DNA from: Ophiocordyceps camponoti-saundersi (nom. inval.)
Lineage: Eukaryota; Ascomycota; Sordariomycetes; Hypocreales; Ophiocordycipitaceae
Assembly (NCBI GenBank): GCA_003339415.1
Contig: PDHQ01000212.1
Span: forward strand, 1-60,659
Reading direction: 5' to 3'
DNA length: 60,659 nucleotides
Below the pieces are notes generated by a model. It had not been told where the DNA came from, did not search any database, and worked only from the letters and a program-made list of their open reading frames with translations. The translations under genes were made by a program, and so were the position numbers. This document shows positions 60,528-60,659 of the stretch, piece by piece. The first letter of the stretch is position 1. Every line of letters begins with the position of its first letter.

Positions 60528-60659
60528 TTAATATATTTTTAATATTTTTAATATTTTTAATATTTTTAATATTTTTAATATTTTTAATATTTTTAATATT
60601 TTTAATATTTTTAATATTTTTAATATTTTTAATATTTTTAATATTTTTAATATTTTTAA
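60528..60659. repeat. Tandem array of a 9-bp unit, AATATTTTT
   Basis: About 14 perfect units run to the end of the window and presumably beyond it. Perfect periodicity indicates recent slippage or expansion, since flanking sequence is highly diverged. It is either a minisatellite or an assembly edge effect. Confidence 0.92.

Overview
The window looks like a gene-free, AT-rich, heterochromatin-like block from a filamentous ascomycete (Pezizomycotina). Almost every CpA and TpG is missing and TpA is strongly over-used, while CpG, CpT and CpC survive. That is the pattern left by repeat-induced point mutation (RIP), a fungal process that converts C to T mainly in CpA context within duplicated DNA. 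RIP explains the near-total lack of open frames: CAG, CAA and TGG codons have become TAG and TAA. No intact host gene, rRNA, tRNA or CRISPR array is visible. A centromeric, subtelomeric or large AT-isochore location is plausible, but this is an inference.

The layout is transposons nested in older transposons. From left to right: AT-rich sequence with a foldback repeat (1-968); LTR element E1 (969-7894, 250-bp repeats); repeat R1 copy 1 (about 8090-14130), split by two copies (A, B) of a retroposon family called R2 here; unidentified AT-rich DNA (14131-16700); LTR element E2 (16706-23248, 186-bp repeats, TSD CTTTT); a 1,776-bp TRIM-like LTR element (23441-25216, TSD CTTAT); R2 copy C (25601-27454); old AT-rich DNA (27470-30179, continuing at 37816-38179); a Ty3/gypsy chromovirus E4 (30185-37810, 300-bp LTRs, TSD TTCTT); a further R2 copy (D/F) spread over 38180-55162 and interrupted by three insertions, namely LTR element E3 (38301-45229), R2 copy E (45649-47521) and a minus-strand Ty1/copia element (48621-54916); then an ATT microsatellite, R1 copy 2 (about 55540-57930), a degraded Ty3/gypsy pol, and a 9-bp tandem repeat running off the window.

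Element classes were assigned by reading degenerate frames through RIP stops. E4 shows gag, protease, reverse transcriptase, RNase H, integrase and chromodomain in order. The copia element shows a zinc knuckle, integrase and reverse transcriptase. The right-hand relic shows reverse transcriptase and RNase H. E1, E2 and E3 have good LTR structure and 5-bp target duplications but carry long degenerate frames in which I found no reverse transcriptase. R2 copies are about 1.86 kb, have a TAA-rich left end and 13-17-bp target duplications, and so behave like target-primed retroposons on the minus strand.

The most interesting items are: an apparent antisense accessory gene between the chromodomain and the 3' LTR of E4; the conserved unidentified proteins inside E1 and E2 (and the separate one in E3); the R2 family with its own unidentified frame; and a fully reconstructable nesting order, including paralogous empty sites for two R2 insertions.
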